Positions 16,014-26,142 of a DNA stretch of 49,992 nucleotides are shown piece after piece; position 1 is the first letter of the stretch, and every line of letters begins with the position of its first letter. Below the pieces are notes generated by a model, which saw only the letters and a program-made list of their open reading frames with translations, was not told where the DNA came from and did not search any database. Position numbers and translations under genes: made by a program. The stretch lies in NCBI GenBank assembly GCA_020724425.1, contig DYGY01000017.1, positions 1-49,992 of the forward strand, given 5' to 3'. Source of the stretch: Thermaerobacter marianensis (lineage in GTDB: Bacteria > Bacillota > Sulfobacillia > DVGY01).

Positions 16014-17024
16014 TTACTGAGTATTGCTCATCAGATGTTCAGCATATAGATCAAGATGTTCTAAGGCCACTCCTGTGCCTAAAGCCACACAGGAAAGTGG
16101 GTCATCCGCAATATGGATAGGGACACCTGTCTCTCTGACTAACAATTTATCCAGCCCATTTAAAAGAGCGCCTCCGCCAGTTAGAATAAGACCTCTTTCC
16201 ACGATATCAGCAGCCAGTTCAGGTGGAGTTAGCTCCATGACTTGGCGAATAACTTCAATGATAGCCATAATGGGTTCTTCCATCGCCTCATAACTTTGAG
16301 CAGCAGTTATCTTAACGGTTTTAGGCAAACCAGTGACCAAATCTCTACCTCTAATCTCCAGGAAACGATCATCATCTTCAGGGAACGCTGAACCAATATC
16401 CACCTTAATCTCTTCAGCAGTTCTCTCTCCAATTAATAGATTATATTCCTTTTTAACATAACGAATGATTGCATCATCAAGCTTGTCACCACCAATTCTC
16501 AGTGACTTGCTTAACACCACACCACCTAGAGAGAGCACTGCAACATCAGTGGTTCCGCCCCCGATATCCACTACCATGTTACCACTAGGTTGTGAAATAT
16601 CCAAACCTGCCCCTAAGGCTGCAGCTACAGGTTCCTCAATTAAGTATGTCTTTCTCGCGCCTGCCTGATTGGCAGCCTCTAAGACAGCACGCTTTTCTAC
16701 AGTAGTTACTCCTGAAGGAATACAAATCATCACCCGAGGTTTAAGAAAGCTACGTCTTCCATGAACTCTGTCAATAAAGTGTTTCAACATAACCTCTGTG
16801 GTATCATAATCAGCAATTACCCCATCACGCAAGGGTCTCAGTGCTCGAATGTTACCAGGTGTTCTACCAATCATCTTCCTAGCTTCTTCACCAATTGCAA
16901 GCACTTTCTTTGTCTGATCATCCACAGCAACAACAGATGGTTCCTTCAAGACTATTCCTGAGCCTTTGATGTAAACCATTACATTAGCGGTTCCCAAATC
17001 TATTCCGATATCCCTTGTTAACAT
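16014..17024 (-). CDS. mbl: MreB-family cell-shape actin (Mbl)
   Basis: The 336-residue bacterial actin carries phosphate loop 1 (DIGIDLGTANVMVY), loop 2 (MVVDIGGGTTDVAVLSLGG) and the adenosine motif (LTGGGALLNGLD). It forms membrane-associated filaments that direct lateral wall synthesis. Position next to spoIIID and the flhO-flhP pair matches Bacillus mbl rather than mreB. ATG 17024 follows GGGGGGATAGGG. The spacer 17025-17113 contains an unexplained GGAGGAG (17089-17095) followed by a 14-codon frame. Confidence 0.93.
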   Translation of the reverse strand: MLTRDIGIDLGTANVMVYIKGSGIVLKEPSVVAVDDQTKKVLAIGEEARKMIGRTPGNIRALRPLRDGVIADYDTTEVMLKHFIDRVHGRRSFLKPRVMICIPSGVTTVEKRAVLEAANQAGARKTYLIEEPVAAALGAGLDISQPSGNMVVDIGGGTTDVAVLSLGGVVLSKSLRIGGDKLDDAIIRYVKKEYNLLIGERTAEEIKVDIGSAFPEDDDRFLEIRGRDLVTGLPKTVKITAAQSYEAMEEPIMAIIEVIRQVMELTPPELAADIVERGLILTGGGALLNGLDKLLVRETGVPIHIADDPLSCVALGTGVALEHLDLYAEHLMSNTQ

Positions 17025-17113
17025 CTTGCCCTATCCCCCCGGTCACATGCCCTTATCATACTCCCAAATTTCGTCCTTAACCAGCAAACTCCTCCTTAAA
17101 TGGGCGTTTTTTC

Positions 17114-17374
17114 TTAACCATAGGGCAAATTACTTTGATATTTCTTTTTGGTAGCTTCACCCCCCCGCAAATGCCGCTCCGCCTTATTAACCTCTAATAC
17201 CTCTTTCACCTGGTTAAAGAGCGTCTGGTTTATCTGGGGTAGTCGTTCAGTAACGTCTTTATGAACCGTGCTTTTGCTAACCTGAAACACCCCGGCAGTT
17301 TGACGCACTGTAGCATTGTTTGAGGCAATATACTTACTCACCTCAAGGACCCTTTTCCATATATAGTCCTTCAC
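17114..17374 (-). CDS. spoIIID: Sporulation regulator SpoIIID
   Basis: The 86-residue mother-cell transcription factor opens VKDYIWKRVLEVSKYI and has the DNA-binding HTH (TVRQTAGVFQVSKSTVHKDV) with the basic C-terminal helix. It activates or represses many sigma-E genes. The start is GTG 17374 after AGAAGGGGG; the frame is open up to 17503, but that part runs through the hairpin repeat and is not coding. The upstream region is the repeat copy described at 17389-17465. It is followed by mbl without an obvious terminator. Confidence 0.95.
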   Translation of the reverse strand: MKDYIWKRVLEVSKYIASNNATVRQTAGVFQVSKSTVHKDVTERLPQINQTLFNQVKEVLEVNKAERHLRGGEATKKKYQSNLPYG

Positions 17375-17388
17375 CCGAGCTTCCCCCT

Positions 17389-17465
17389 TCTCACAAGGTG
17401 GGTTTGTACATGTATATGCCCAGAAACATAAAACATGCCTAGGAGGAAACCACCTAGGCATGTTC
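17389..17465. repeat. Hairpin-bearing direct repeat, copy 1 (upstream of spoIIID)
   Basis: The hairpin AACATGCCTAGG / CCTAGGCATGTT (about 17433-17464, 12-bp perfect arms) is followed on the minus strand by TTTTATGTTTC, like a terminator. The whole segment, from cacaaggtggg to aggcatgttc, recurs at 18415-18480. This copy carries about 9 extra bases (catgtatat) relative to copy 2. It lies directly before the spoIIID ribosome binding site and probably includes the spoIIID promoter. Confidence 0.8.
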
Positions 17466-17476
17466 ATAATACTTGT

Positions 17477-17515
17477 GGCGTGGATACCCGTGACTTCAGT
17501 CATGGGAGGAACGCC
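17477..17515. mobile_element. Nested hairpin resembling an IS200/IS605 end
   Basis: Outer arms GGCGT / ACGCC (17477-17481, 17511-17515) enclose CCCGTGACT / AGTCATGGG (17487-17495, 17498-17506; one mismatch). Hairpins of this form are seen at the ends of IS200/IS605-type tnpB elements. A minus frame ending at 17567 (...ARALPVSLEGVGDMKTLD...) could be the tail of a lost TnpB, but is too short to prove it. No transposase remains. Confidence 0.35.
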
Positions 17516-17620
17516 ATCCTCTTTCTTTAGTATGATTGCTAGTTTTTTTGTAATCTTATCGGTAAACTATTCTAGGAAACTAGTAATTTCCTCTTCGCCA
17601 ATGTCATCCAACGTTTTCAT

Positions 17621-17726
17621 ATCACCGACGCCCTCGAGACTTACAGGTAAAGCCCGAGCCTTACATAGCTCTTATGTTAAGCTCGAGTTTTGCCGACTCG
17701 GTTAGTCTCGAGGGTGTGTCGCTGAT
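17621..17726. repeat. 106-bp imperfect palindrome
   Basis: Outer arms ATCACCGAC (17621-17629) and GTCGCTGAT (17718-17726) lead into perfect 11-bp arms CCCTCGAGACT (17631-17641) and AGTCTCGAGGG (17704-17714). Inside, a second imperfect stem pairs 17649-17667 with about 17674-17692 around AGCTCT. Nearby, ACCA-a-GGGC-gcta-GCCC (17740-17756) forms another small hairpin. The arms look like two diverged inverted copies of one sequence. No gene covers this stretch. Confidence 0.75.
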
Positions 17727-17772
17727 TATACTTCTGCGACCAAGGGCGCTAGCCCGTAGTGGTGATATTGTG

Positions 17773-18089
17773 TTATGTGATGTCCCCAACTTCCTGAACT
17801 ATCTTCAAGATTAGTGGCTCTGTTTCTGGAAAATCTTTATTAATAATCTCCCATATAATTGATTCATCTACTCCAAAATATTCAAGTCTTAAAATATTTC
17901 TCAATCCAATCATCTTCGCCATGGCACATTATTATATTCATTCCGAATTTCTTCAGGGATATTTCGTGATGTTTCTCCTATTATTTTCGAATTACTGCGT
18001 CAATTAACATTTGATTATTACAAAAGGAGTCATAGTCGACTCCCTTGGTGTAAAATTCGACTCATAGATTCAATAATATCATTCAAAAA
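17773..18089 (-). pseudogene. hepT: Decayed HepT-like (HEPN, DUF86) toxin gene
   Basis: Fragments in different minus frames line up in order with HepT: FLNDIIESMSRI, EFYTKGVDYDSF...MLIDAVIRK, then IIGETSRNIPEEIRNEYNNVPW, then MIGLRNILRLEYFGVDESIIWEI to TAA at 17773. At least three frameshifts separate them. The HEPN active-site RxxxxH reads RNILRL, so the catalytic histidine is lost too. The last piece alone is open from ATG 17922 (49 residues). No mntA-type antitoxin partner is visible in 18090-18414. Confidence 0.7.
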
Positions 18090-18100
18090 TCACAGTTTCT

Positions 18101-18147
18101 GGTTGACAGCACAGTTCCTACCCCTCAGAACTGTTTAACCATCAACC
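18101..18147. repeat. Hairpin upstream of the hepT remnant
   Basis: Arms GGTTGA / TCAACC (18101-18106, 18142-18147) and ACAGTTC / GAACTGT (18111-18117, 18127-18133) nest around ctacccctc. Together with the hairpin at 18315-18344 this marks 18090-18414 as structured but gene-free, A+T-rich sequence. Confidence 0.5.
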
Positions 18148-18314
18148 GCAGTGCTTGGAGCTAGAGAAATACCCCAATGTGCCTATATATTTGTTGGTAC
18201 ATTTATCACATTTTTATATATATTTATTGCTCTATAATCACATATTTATATAAAATTACAACCATAGGCCCTGCTTTGAGTCAACAGGTCCCATGTCTAA
18301 TCATATGTTATATT

Positions 18315-18344
18315 AACCTGCCTTACATAACACCAAGGCAGGTT
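18315..18344. repeat. Perfect 10-bp hairpin in gene-free sequence
   Basis: AACCTGCCTT and AAGGCAGGTT flank a 10-nt loop. Neither side has a T run, so a terminator role is doubtful. Confidence 0.5.
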
Positions 18345-18414
18345 GTATTAGCAGTAACTATATTTTCAATTCTTATTATCTAGTTTCTCGGGCAATGTAT
18401 TTATGGCTTTGCCT

Positions 18415-18480
18415 TTTCACAAGGTGGGTGTGTCCTGGAAACGTAAAACATGCCTGGGATGATACCACCCAGGCATGTTC
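18415..18480 (-). terminator. Hairpin-bearing direct repeat, copy 2; probable spoIIQ terminator
   Basis: AACATGCCTGGG / CCCAGGCATGTT (about 18448-18479) is a perfect 12-bp hairpin followed on the minus strand by TTTTACG, starting about 9 bases after the spoIIQ stop. The segment matches copy 1 at 17389-17465, including the flank cacaaggtgggt and the motif aaac(a/g)taaaacatgcct. Confidence 0.75.
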
Positions 18481-18488
18481 TTCACAGC

Positions 18489-19211
18489 CTATCTTGGGAG
18501 ATATATTAGAGGGTCAATGAACTCCTCATTTAACCGAATCGCAAAGTGCAGATGATAGCCTAATTCTGTTTCATACAAAGCTGAATTGCCAACCTCTGCA
18601 ATTACTTCACCTTGAGCTACCTCTTTATTGGCCTGCACATGACTTAAATGGCAAGAAGCATAAATACTTTCCAAACCATCACCATGATCTATCACAATGG
18701 TCAATCCTAATTGAGGATCAAAATATACATCCCTTACAACTCCACTAGCGACCGCTACAATCTCTGCGCCTTGTGCTGATAAAATATCAATACCTTCATG
18801 AAACACCCAGGCCTCTAGAGTCTCAGAATATATCCAGCCAAATTGCTTTTCAATGACTCCCCAGAGAGGCCATTGCCTCTCCTCTACTTCTTGTATATCT
18901 AACTCCTCTTTGATATCCTCAACAGGTGTGATCACAGTATAAAACTCACTGTATTGTTCCCCGTTAAAGGTAATCTCTACAGGTTCTTCTGTAGATTCCT
19001 CTGTAAGATTATCAAGCAGTTGACCAAAAAACCAGTATGAAGCGACAAAAACTGTTCCCAAAACCACAGATATTAATAGGAGTCTAACCCTTTTTGAATT
19101 TCTCCAGGATACCCAGCGAGTAAAGGGACCACTAACTGATCCACCCAAGACTCTTTCCCTATTCGTTCTCTCTTTTAAGTAGAGAACCAGACGTGACCAT
19201 AACGACTTCAT
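18489..19211 (-). CDS. spoIIQ: SpoIIQ-like M23 peptidase-domain sporulation protein
   Basis: The 240-residue protein has a basic N-terminus, one membrane helix (about 42-64) and a LytM/M23 domain. The zinc ligands are kept: H138 and D142 (HEGID) and H222 (HLHF), with H188 as probable catalytic residue. SpoIIQ is made in the forespore and binds SpoIIIAH across the septum during engulfment. Bacillus SpoIIQ lost its zinc site, whereas clostridial ones such as C. difficile kept it, and this protein fits the latter. Position beside spoIID and spoIIID supports the call. A sigma-F-like promoter lies upstream. Confidence 0.85.
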   Translation of the reverse strand: MKSLWSRLVLYLKERTNRERVLGGSVSGPFTRWVSWRNSKRVRLLLISVVLGTVFVASYWFFGQLLDNLTEESTEEPVEITFNGEQYSEFYTVITPVEDIKEELDIQEVEERQWPLWGVIEKQFGWIYSETLEAWVFHEGIDILSAQGAEIVAVASGVVRDVYFDPQLGLTIVIDHGDGLESIYASCHLSHVQANKEVAQGEVIAEVGNSALYETELGYHLHFAIRLNEEFIDPLIYLPR

Positions 19212-19227
19212 TCCTTATCACCTCAAC

Positions 19228-19266
19228 AGGTAGTATTACCAACATTTGCATGGGTAATACATACCT
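19228..19266 (-). promoter_or_regulatory. Sigma-F-like promoter of spoIIQ within an inverted repeat
   Basis: On the minus strand GTATT (19260-19256), 15 bases, GGTAATACT (19240-19232). The -10 fits the sigma-F pattern GGNNANANT exactly. The same bases form an inverted repeat, AGGTA(T)GTATTACC with GGTAATACTACCT, whose arms differ by one inserted base. Start of transcription would be about 14 bases before the spoIIQ ATG, leaving room for GAGGTGATAAGG. Confidence 0.6.
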
Positions 19267-19277
19267 GTCATCCAAAG

Positions 19278-20279
19278 CTACTCCCGAAAAATTGGTTTTA
19301 TCTCTACACCGTAATAGTAGTGTTTAATGATCTCTTCATAGGTCTTACCTTCCTCTGCTAAACCATTAGCTCCATATTGAGACATACCAGCACCATGACC
19401 ATTACCAAGTGTTGTGACATATACTCTGCCGTCACGAATATTCCAGGTAAACATAGTAGAATTCAGATCTAGCTTTGAACGAAACTCCCTGCCACTAAAC
19501 TCTTTGTCCAATACCTGAATTCTAAGGATTCTGCCACTAGGAGAATACTCTAGTACCTTCATTATCGGTTGTCTTCTCTCTAAAGCTACTGATAAACTGG
19601 TCACAGAGATGTCTAGTCGTGCAGCAAATTCTTGAAGAGAAAAGCTAACTGTCTCCTCATACTTGTTTCCATCTTCATCCCAGGGGGATTCGACGCTCCT
19701 TAGATAGGGAACATCATTGCCCCATACATATAAAGCGGCTTCAGTAATTCCTCCGGCAGAACTGTGATAGACTGCGTCTATAGGTATACCATCATAGATA
19801 ACCATTAACCCTCTTGTATCTTCAACGGCCTTGTCAATTTTACGCCAGTACCGATAATATCCTATAAAGCCCCATTTTTCTCTCAAATCTTCCTCTGAAA
19901 GCCAGGCCTGACTCACTGCTGAATCAGTACAAACATCAGCCTCAGGATGATAATCACAGCCATTGCCTCCAAAGATTCTCATTCTCTTTAATGCATATGT
20001 TCTTGCTAGTATTGCCTGAGCTTTTAACGCTTCTTCATGAAAGAGAGCGGGCATTTCTGCTGCCACAACCCCTTTAACATACTCTTCTAAAGGGATTTGA
20101 ATTAACTTTTTATCTTTATCGACATAAACATTAATAAGGAGATCACCAACAGTACCATCACTTGTTAGCGTATAACTCTGGTTTTGTGGTATATACCTAT
20201 CTGACACCAGTAGAGAAGGAAAAACAATTAATATCAAAGTAGAAAAAACAAGAATAACGATAACTAACCTCTTATACAA
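19278..20279 (-). CDS. spoIID: Stage II sporulation protein D, lytic transglycosylase
   Basis: The 333-residue protein has an N-terminal membrane anchor (about 5-25) and the SpoIID domain: EYVKGVVAAEMPALFHEEALKAQAILARTYALKR, the catalytic glutamate in AAEMP, and the end GHGAGMSQYGANGLAEEGKTYEEIIKHYY. SpoIID cleaves glycan strands at the septum during engulfment, with SpoIIM and SpoIIP. The start is TTG 20279 after GGAGGGGGG, which lies in the 3' arm of a hairpin shared with the murA terminator. Gene order murA-spoIID-spoIIQ-spoIIID matches Bacillus. Confidence 0.95.
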   Translation of the reverse strand: MYKRLVIVILVFSTLILIVFPSLLVSDRYIPQNQSYTLTSDGTVGDLLINVYVDKDKKLIQIPLEEYVKGVVAAEMPALFHEEALKAQAILARTYALKRMRIFGGNGCDYHPEADVCTDSAVSQAWLSEEDLREKWGFIGYYRYWRKIDKAVEDTRGLMVIYDGIPIDAVYHSSAGGITEAALYVWGNDVPYLRSVESPWDEDGNKYEETVSFSLQEFAARLDISVTSLSVALERRQPIMKVLEYSPSGRILRIQVLDKEFSGREFRSKLDLNSTMFTWNIRDGRVYVTTLGNGHGAGMSQYGANGLAEEGKTYEEIIKHYYYGVEIKPIFRE

Positions 20280-20280
20280 A

Positions 20281-20338
20281 AAGAAAACCCCCCTCCAACA
20301 CTTGTCCTCTATAAAGAGTCTATGCTGAAGAGGGTTTA
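20281..20338 (-). terminator. murA terminator hairpin whose 3' arm contains the spoIID ribosome binding site
   Basis: On the minus strand the 5' arm AAACCCTCTTCAGCA (20337-20323) pairs imperfectly with the 3' arm TGTTGGAGGGGGGTTTT (about 20301-20285), followed by C and TTTTT. An inner TCCTCTATAAAGAG stem sits in the loop. A sigma-E-like -10, CATAGACT (20324-20317), lies just after the 5' arm. Confidence 0.6.
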
Positions 20339-20339
20339 T

Positions 20340-21629
20340 TTAATTCACTTTGTGTTGAGTCTTAACATACAGAGGGTCATTGCCTTTACGTTCAATGTCG
20401 GCTCCTAGGCTCAAAAGCTTCTTTTCGATATCTACATACCCTCGATCTATATGATGAACCTCATCTATAATGGTTTCACCTTCAGCTTTAAGTCCCGCTA
20501 CCACTAGAGCAGCACCTGCTCTTAGGTCAGTGGCCTCAACTCTTGTACCAACCAGTGACTTAACTCCATACACAAGGGCTCGACGATCATCTATCACTAT
20601 GTTGGCGCCCATGCGATTTAACTCTCGCACATGCTTAAACCTGTTATCAAAGACTGTTTCAACAACAGTACTAGTCCCCCTTGCTATAGTCAAGAGAGCC
20701 ATGATTGGTGCCTGCATATCTGTAGGGAATCCTGGATGTGGTAAAGTCTTCACAGTTATAGCTTTTGGTCTCCTGTTAGTCCAGACAGTTACACTATCAA
20801 CATCTGGTTCCACCATAACTCCCGCTTCACGTAGCTTAGCTATAACGGGTTTCACATGTTCTACCACTATGTTGTTAATCCGAACATCTCCACCTGTGAT
20901 AGCAGCAGCAACCATGTAGGTGCCAACCTCTATCCGATCAGGGATAACTTCATACTGACCACCGTGAAGTTCCCTGACACCATCAATTCTAATAACATGT
21001 GTACCAGCACCAGATATCCTAGCTCCCATAGTATTTAGAAAGTTCGCTAGATCGACGATCTCTGGTTCTTCAGCAGCATTCTCTATCACTGTAGTTCCCT
21101 CTGCTAGACAAGCTGCCATCATAATGTTTTCTGTTGCAGTTACACTAGGGGTATCTAGATAGATATCTGCACCTCTTAATTTATCTGCTTGGACAGCAAC
21201 TGCACCATGTGACATTTCAACCTTTGCACCTAAGGCCTGAAAACCTTTGAGATGAAGATCCACAGGTCTTGAACCAATGGCACAACCACCTGGTAGAGGT
21301 ACAATCGCCTTGCCAAACCTTGCTAGTAAAGGGCCAGCTACTAAGAATGAGGCCCGCATCTGACTAACTAAATCATATGAAGCTTCATGAATTAGGTTTT
21401 CCCCCGCTATTACAACAACTTCGTCTTCGTTTTCAGTCACTTTAGCTCCAAGATACTCTAACAGCAACTTCATGGTGTGAACATCTTCAAGATGGGGGAT
21501 TTGCCCAAGCCTCACTTCCTCACCCGTAAGGAGGGTTGCCGCCAAAATTGGTAGTGCTGCATTTTTTGCTCCCTGTGCGGTTATCTCTCCATGTAATGGC
21601 CGCCCACCTCGTATAATTAACTGACTCAA
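20340..21629 (-). CDS. murA: UDP-N-acetylglucosamine 1-carboxyvinyltransferase
   Basis: The 429-residue cytoplasmic enzyme transfers enolpyruvate to UDP-GlcNAc, the first committed step of peptidoglycan synthesis and the fosfomycin target. K22 and N23 (GAKNAALP) and the active-site C116 (PLPGGCAIGSRPVD) are present, so a fosfomycin-sensitive cysteine type is expected. The start is TTG 21629 after AGGGGGA; the longer frame from 21665 would place that site inside the gene. It sits between atpC and spoIID as in Bacillus murAA. Confidence 0.95.
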   Translation of the reverse strand: MSQLIIRGGRPLHGEITAQGAKNAALPILAATLLTGEEVRLGQIPHLEDVHTMKLLLEYLGAKVTENEDEVVVIAGENLIHEASYDLVSQMRASFLVAGPLLARFGKAIVPLPGGCAIGSRPVDLHLKGFQALGAKVEMSHGAVAVQADKLRGADIYLDTPSVTATENIMMAACLAEGTTVIENAAEEPEIVDLANFLNTMGARISGAGTHVIRIDGVRELHGGQYEVIPDRIEVGTYMVAAAITGGDVRINNIVVEHVKPVIAKLREAGVMVEPDVDSVTVWTNRRPKAITVKTLPHPGFPTDMQAPIMALLTIARGTSTVVETVFDNRFKHVRELNRMGANIVIDDRRALVYGVKSLVGTRVEATDLRAGAALVVAGLKAEGETIIDEVHHIDRGYVDIEKKLLSLGADIERKGNDPLYVKTQHKVN

Positions 21630-21717
21630 AGTAAATCCCCCTAAAACACGTTTTTCCGTGCCCATCTTTAGTATTTAGTCCCACAGCACAGTCTTATGCA
21701 ATCTCTAAGAAGAGTGT

Positions 21718-21747
21718 GAGAAAAAAAGCATGGCTAATGCCATGCTG
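21718..21747 (-). terminator. Intrinsic terminator of the atp operon
   Basis: Minus-strand AGCATGGC pairs perfectly with GCCATGCT around a 4-nt loop, followed by seven T's. Confidence 0.9.
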
Positions 21748-21771
21748 GTAAAACCATGTATAGACCCCAAC

Positions 21772-22176
21772 CTACTCGGCTCCTGCGGCCTTCAGTCTGT
21801 TCAAAGCTCTGCGCAGAGCAGCTTGTGCTCTTTGAAAATCTAAATGGCCTTCTTTTTCATCGAGGCGTTTCTTAGCTCTTTCCAAAGCCTCTCTTGCCCG
21901 CAGAATATCGATTTCTGAAGCGAGTTCTGCTGAGTCTGCCAAAACTACAGCCTTGTTCTGTGCTATCTCCAGAAAACCGCCGGTTATAGCTATACGTTCG
22001 AGACTCTGACCCTTGCGATAGCGAATGACACCTAAGTCCAATCTCACTACCATTGGGGCATGGTCGGGCCATATACCAATATATCCATCAATACCTGGTA
22101 TAATTAAGGCCTCGACATCATCTTCAAAAACGACGCGCTGGGGTGTCACTACTTCCAGTCTGATCTTTTTCTCCAT
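21772..22176 (-). CDS. atpC: ATP synthase epsilon subunit
   Basis: The 134-residue subunit of the F1 central stalk has the N-terminal beta-sandwich (IRLEVVTPQRVVFEDDVEALIIPGIDGYIGIWPDHAP) and the two-helix C-terminal domain (AREALERAKKRLDEKEG) that can inhibit ATP hydrolysis. ATG 22176 is chosen because GAGAGG abuts the in-frame ATG at 22185 but is well spaced for this one. It is the last gene of the operon. Confidence 0.96.
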   Translation of the reverse strand: MEKKIRLEVVTPQRVVFEDDVEALIIPGIDGYIGIWPDHAPMVVRLDLGVIRYRKGQSLERIAITGGFLEIAQNKAVVLADSAELASEIDILRAREALERAKKRLDEKEGHLDFQRAQAALRRALNRLKAAGAE

Positions 22177-22208
22177 GCCCGTCATCCTCTCACCCGCAGA
22201 AACACTGC

Positions 22209-23621
<1,413 letters not shown>

Positions 23622-23667
23622 TTATCCCTCCTTCAATGACCAGCGGTATCCCGTAGTCATCACCTAC

Positions 23668-24537
23668 TTAGCCTTTCAGAGCCTCTGCACCACCAACAAT
23701 CTCAGAGATTTCAGTGGTAATCGCGGCCTGTCTGGCTCTGTTGTATTTCAATGTCAATGAATGAATCATATCTTCAGCATTATCTGTTGCACTCTTCATC
23801 GCCGTCATCCTAGCTCCATGCTCACTGGTTTTGGTCTCTAGCAGGAGATGATAGAACTCCATTTCAACAAACTTCGGTAAGAGATGCTTAAAGATGTCTT
23901 CGGCTGAGGGCTCAAAGATATATTCCTCAACATCTACTTCTGTCTCTTCCTGTACCTTTTTCTCCATACCCTCTATTGGCAGAAGCTGAAAGGAATTAGG
24001 ACTCTGAGACATAGCTGAGAGGAATTGAGTATATACCACCACAACCCTGTCAACCTCTTTATTCATATATGCTTTCATAAGAGATTGAGTAAGGTTACGG
24101 CTCATACTTACATCGACGTCTTCTCCCACACCCAGTACTTCTTCCCGAATCTGATATCCACGTTTCTTAAAGAAGTCTCTACCCTTCTTACCAATCGTGA
24201 CCAGCTCAACCGGAACATCACTCTCATCAACGAGGTTCTGAGCATACTTCATTACGTTGTTGTTAAAGCTACCACAAAGACCTCGATCACCTGTGATGAC
24301 AACCACTAAGCTCTTTTTAACCTCACGTTTTTCCAGGAGTTCATGGCTCATAGTCAGATCAGTTTCAGCTAAGCGCTCTAAAACCTCTTGTAACTTGTTA
24401 GTAAAAGGTCTGGCTGCATTAACCATATCCTCTGACTTACGCAGCTTGGCAGCAGATATCATATACATCGCCCTAGTTATCTGCTTTGTACTATCGACCG
24501 CCTTGATGCGACGACGAATATCTCGTAAAGATGCCAT
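23668..24537 (-). CDS. atpG: ATP synthase gamma subunit
   Basis: The 289-residue rotor shaft has the conserved coiled-coil ends: RDIRRRIKAVDSTKQITRAMYMISAAKLR at the N-terminus and ARMTAMKSATDNAEDMI...YNRARQAAITTEISEIVGGAEAL at the C-terminus. ATG 24537 lies 33 bases after atpA. The central domain carries an acidic stretch (EKKVQEETEVDVEEYIFEPS) typical of this variable region. Confidence 0.97.
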   Translation of the reverse strand: MASLRDIRRRIKAVDSTKQITRAMYMISAAKLRKSEDMVNAARPFTNKLQEVLERLAETDLTMSHELLEKREVKKSLVVVITGDRGLCGSFNNNVMKYAQNLVDESDVPVELVTIGKKGRDFFKKRGYQIREEVLGVGEDVDVSMSRNLTQSLMKAYMNKEVDRVVVVYTQFLSAMSQSPNSFQLLPIEGMEKKVQEETEVDVEEYIFEPSAEDIFKHLLPKFVEMEFYHLLLETKTSEHGARMTAMKSATDNAEDMIHSLTLKYNRARQAAITTEISEIVGGAEALKG

Positions 24538-24570
24538 TGGTTATTCACCACCATCTATCACATTCATGGC

Positions 24571-26124
<1,554 letters not shown>

Positions 26125-26142
26125 TCACCCCTTTCTCCAAGA

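Noticed and set aside
17040-17100. Small peptide gene between spoIIID and mbl (GGAGGAG followed by 14 codons)
   Set aside because: The start would lie 1-2 bases from the ribosome binding site and the peptide is too short to judge; mentioned under mbl only.
17375-17503. N-terminal extension of SpoIIID
   Set aside because: SpoIIID proteins start at the KDYIWKR motif; the extension translates the hairpin repeat and lies upstream of the proper ribosome binding site.
17460-17705. Plus-strand 81-codon frame in the spoIIID-spoIIQ insertion
   Set aside because: It runs through the hairpins and palindrome, lacks a ribosome binding site and has no domain pattern.
18315-18344. Terminator in the gene-free region
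   Set aside because: Stem is strong but neither strand shows a T run and no gene ends beside it.
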